DNA from: CAZGGW01 sp964525365
Lineage (GTDB): Bacteria > Bacillota_I > Bacilli_A > RF39 > UBA660
Direction: 5' to 3'
Assembly (NCBI GenBank): GCA_964525365.1
Contig: CAZGGW010000035.1
Span: 1-8,570 of the forward strand
DNA: 8,570 nucleotides
The translations under genes and the position numbers were made by a program. Positions 6,830-8,570 of this stretch are shown here, one piece after another. Every line of letters starts with the position of its first letter. Position 1 is the first letter of the stretch. A model generated the notes under the pieces. That model made no database searches and was not told the DNA's origin. It saw nothing but the letters and a program-made list of their open reading frames with translations.

Positions 6830-7009
6830 ATGCTGATTTTCAACGTAAATATAAATACGGCTATTACCGGAAATTACCGGATTGCTCCGTATGGGGTTGG
6901 TCAAAGTTTACCGGAAATTACCGGATTTGACTATGGCAAGCGTATAAAAGCATTGATATTCAATAATTTAAAAACTCAAAGAATTACCGGATTTTACCGG
7001 ATAAAGTGA
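6830..7009 (+). CDS. Possible 59-aa ORF spanning the repeat spacer (doubtful)
   Basis: An ATG at 6830 opens a frame of 59 codons to the TGA at 7007-7009, 7 bp before the hsdM start. The product would be cytosolic with repeated ITG peptides (AITGNYRI, LPEITGF, RITGFYRIK), which simply reflect translation of the TTACCGG repeats. There is no ribosome binding site I would defend and no recognisable domain. A 59-codon frame can arise by chance here. It is listed because it fills most of the spacer and could couple translation to hsdM. Confidence 0.2.
   Translation: MLIFNVNINTAITGNYRIAPYGVGQSLPEITGFDYGKRIKALIFNNLKTQRITGFYRIK
6864..6880 (+). repeat. Repeat unit 2
   Basis: TTACCGG-AAA-TTACCGG followed by ATT. 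With the flank it forms an exact 20-bp match to unit 3, which starts 44 bp downstream. Confidence 0.9.
6908..6924 (+). repeat. Repeat unit 3
   Basis: TTACCGG-AAA-TTACCGG followed by ATT, identical to unit 2 over 20 bp (6908-6927). Confidence 0.9.
6984..7000 (+). repeat. Repeat unit 4, just upstream of hsdM
   Basis: TTACCGG-ATT-TTACCGG followed by ATAAAG. It ends 16 bp before the hsdM GTG, so a protein bound here would cover or touch the ribosome binding region or the promoter-proximal DNA of hsdM. Confidence 0.9.
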
Positions 7010-7016
7010 AAGAAGT

Positions 7017-8507
7017 GTGAGCAAAGAAAATACATCAGCAATAGTAAGTAAGGTATGGAGTTTTTGTAATCCGCTAAGAGATATTGGCGTTGGTTATGGC
7101 GACTACCTGGAACAACTTACCTATTTGCTGTTTTTGAAAATGGCTGATGAATTCAGCAAACCACCCTACAACAGAAAACTGCCAATCCCAACAGAGCACA
7201 ATTGGGAAAGTTTGACTTCAAGGCGTGGTGATGAACTAGAGCAACATTATTCCAAAACCCTGAATGCGCTTTCAAGACAAAAAGGAGTGTTGGGGCAAAT
7301 CTTTGTTCAAAGTCAGAACAAGATTAAAGAGCCTGCTATGCTTTACAAAATCATTGACATGATTGATAAAGAGCAATGGGCAACACTTGGAGCAGACATA
7401 AAAGGAACCATTTACGAAGGACTTTTGGAGAAGAATGCAGAAGATACCAAAAGCGGAGCAGGTCAATATTTTACACCAAGAGCATTAATTCGTGCAATGG
7501 TGGAATGTGTGCAACCCGAGCCCATGAAAACCATTGCTGACCCTGCCTGCGGAACTGGTGGTTTCTTTTTAGCGGCTTATGATTTTATTGCAAAACAGAA
7601 ATTAGACAAAACGCAAAAGCACTTTTTAAAACACGAAACCTTTTTCGGAAATGAAATTGTACCAAACACAAGAAGAATGTGTTTGATGAATTTGTTTTTG
7701 CACAATATCGGTGATTTTGAAAGTGAAAACTTCATCTCACCTGCTGATGCTTTGATTTCAGACAGTGGTTTACGAGTTGATTATGTTTTAGCCAATCCGC
7801 CATTCGGCAGAAAAAGCAGTATGACAGCCACCAACGAAGAAGGTGAACAGGAAACAGACGAACTCACTTACAACCGACAAGACTTTTGGGAAACATCAAG
7901 CAACAAGCAATTGAACTTTGTTCAGCACATCAGAACAATGATGAAATCAACTGGACAAGCAGCAGTTGTTTTGCCCGACAACGTTTTGTTTGAAGGTGGT
8001 GCAGGTGAAACAGTCCGTAAGAAATTAATGGAAACAACCGACCTGCATACAATTCTTCGTTTGCCAACAGGTATTTTTTATAGACAAGGTGTAAAAGCAA
8101 ATGTGCTTTTCTTTGACAATAAACCAGCATCAAAACAACCTTGGACAAAAGACATTTGGATTTACGATTTCAGAACCAATATTCATTTTACTCTGAAAAA
8201 GAATCCGCTAAAACTTGAAGACCTTCGAGACTTCATTAATTGCTACAATCCCGACAACAGACACAAACGCAAAGAAACATATAACGCTGACACAAATCCT
8301 GAAGGGCGTTGGAGAATGTTCACCTATGATGACATCATCAACCGTGACAAGACATCGCTTGATATCACTTGGATAAAAGATAAATCACTTGCCGACCTTG
8401 ACAACCTTCCTGATCCAGACGTTTTAGCAGGTGAAATAATTGAAAACCTTGAAGCAGGTCTGGAAAGTTTTAGAGAAATAATGATTACAATAAATGGTAA
8501 GGAATAG
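7017..8507 (+). CDS. hsdM: Type I restriction-modification methyltransferase subunit (HsdM)
   Basis: The N6-adenine DNA methyltransferase of the complex, using S-adenosylmethionine; with HsdS it forms the modification enzyme that protects host DNA. The 496-aa length is normal. Residues about 7-130 are the helical HsdM N-terminal domain (DYLEQLTYLLFLKMADE, 29-45). GQYFTPR (149-155) is the typical entry to the catalytic domain. Motif I for cofactor binding is DPACGTGGF (175-183) and catalytic motif IV is NPPFG (260-264). The C-terminal helices (about 440-490) should contact HsdS. The start is GTG: an in-frame stop at 7002-7004 excludes a longer frame, and 7017 is the first start codon after it. 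A purine-rich GAAAGAAG lies just before it. It is separated from the rest of the operon by a 207-bp repeat spacer, so it may have its own control. It looks complete and functional. Confidence 0.96.
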   Translation: MSKENTSAIVSKVWSFCNPLRDIGVGYGDYLEQLTYLLFLKMADEFSKPPYNRKLPIPTEHNWESLTSRRGDELEQHYSKTLNALSRQKGVLGQIFVQSQNKIKEPAMLYKIIDMIDKEQWATLGADIKGTIYEGLLEKNAEDTKSGAGQYFTPRALIRAMVECVQPEPMKTIADPACGTGGFFLAAYDFIAKQKLDKTQKHFLKHETFFGNEIVPNTRRMCLMNLFLHNIGDFESENFISPADALISDSGLRVDYVLANPPFGRKSSMTATNEEGEQETDELTYNRQDFWETSSNKQLNFVQHIRTMMKSTGQAAVVLPDNVLFEGGAGETVRKKLMETTDLHTILRLPTGIFYRQGVKANVLFFDNKPASKQPWTKDIWIYDFRTNIHFTLKKNPLKLEDLRDFINCYNPDNRHKRKETYNADTNPEGRWRMFTYDDIINRDKTSLDITWIKDKSLADLDNLPDPDVLAGEIIENLEAGLESFREIMITINGKE

Positions 8508-8533
8508 TCAACGCGCAGTCGTAAGCACATTTG

Positions 8534-8570
8534 CAAGCCCGCACGAGCCAACGCTCAAACCAAAGGCTTG
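8534..8570 (+). repeat. Start of a nested hairpin / inverted repeat, cut by window end
   Basis: CAAGCC at 8534-8539 is complementary to GGCTTG at 8565-8570. Inside this, GAGC (8545-8548) and GCTC (8553-8556) form a second stem with a CAAC loop. The surrounding 8508-8570 segment is about 55% GC, clearly richer than the genes beside it. The right arm may continue past the window. There is no T-tract in view, so a simple terminator is not proven. A dispersed intergenic palindrome or an integron attC-like site are alternatives. Confidence 0.5.

Larger units (their letters stand above)
6789..7000 (+). repeat. Array of four paired TTACCGG direct repeats before hsdM
   Basis: Four 17-bp units occur, each made of two TTACCGG heptamers whose starts are exactly 10 bp apart, so both lie on nearly the same face of the helix. 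Unit starts are 6789, 6864, 6908 and 6984, giving intervals of 75, 44 and 76 bp, roughly 7, 4 and 7 helical turns. The first unit lies in the last codons of the AlbA_2 gene and the last ends 16 bp before the hsdM GTG. All eight heptamers are perfect; the 3-bp inner spacers vary (ATA, AAA, AAA, ATT). The units sit in different reading-frame phases, so the conservation is at DNA level. Possible roles are an operator for hsdM, a target of the operon's own winged-helix protein, or a dispersed Bacteroidetes repeat. The pattern is certain; the function is inferred. Confidence 0.9.

Noticed and set aside
6864..6924. Inverted-repeat (palindromic operator) reading of CCGG-AAATTA-CCGG
   Set aside because: Units 2 and 3 are near-palindromic, but in units 1 and 4 the inner bases change without compensating symmetry. 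The feature kept in all eight copies is the direct heptamer TTACCGG.
6926..6960. Promoter for hsdM (TTTG / TATAAAAG or TTGACT / GATATT)
   Set aside because: The spacings do not fit the Bacteroidetes or sigma-70 patterns. A promoter may exist in the spacer but I cannot place it.
6789..7000. CRISPR array
   Set aside because: Repeats are too short (17 bp), unit intervals are irregular (75, 44, 76 bp), and no cas genes are present.

Overview
The window looks like a piece of a Bacteroidota (Bacteroidetes) chromosome or mobile island. The evidence is AT-rich DNA, tightly packed genes without clear Shine-Dalgarno sequences, and Bacteroidetes-like type I restriction protein sequences. This is an impression from composition and protein style; no search was run. 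All genes are on the + strand and the whole window is one expanded type I restriction-modification (R-M) locus.

Layout: (1) 1-1499, the C-terminal part of hsdR, with its start outside the window. (2) 1501-3528, a 675-aa protein with an N-terminal GHKL (MORC/MutL-like) ATPase and a C-terminal PD-(D/E)XK nuclease-like domain resembling Shedu/DUF4263. (3) 3515-4810, hsdS with two target recognition domains. (4) 4807-5415, a DUF4062 protein. (5) 5412-6809, an AlbA_2 (Schlafen-like) protein with an HATPase_c_4 domain and a likely winged-helix end. (6) 6810-7016, a 207-bp spacer. A paired-repeat array made of TTACCGG runs from 6789 to 7000, so it begins inside the end of gene 5. (7) 7017-8507, a complete hsdM with a GTG start. 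(8) 8508-8570, a more GC-rich tail with the start of a hairpin or inverted repeat that the window end cuts off.

Genes 1 to 5 are separated by 1 bp or overlap by 14, 4 and 4 bp, so they very probably form one translationally coupled operon. HsdR (DNA translocase and endonuclease), HsdS (specificity) and HsdM (adenine methyltransferase) form the R-M complex. The three other genes are accessory. Their position inside the R-M operon suggests extra defence effectors, DNA sensors or regulators tied to restriction.

Two points deserve most attention. One is the GHKL ATPase plus nuclease fusion between hsdR and hsdS. The other is the four-unit repeat array between the operon and hsdM, which may be an operator that controls the methyltransferase separately, or a dispersed genomic repeat. 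No RNA genes, insertion sequences or CRISPR arrays were seen.
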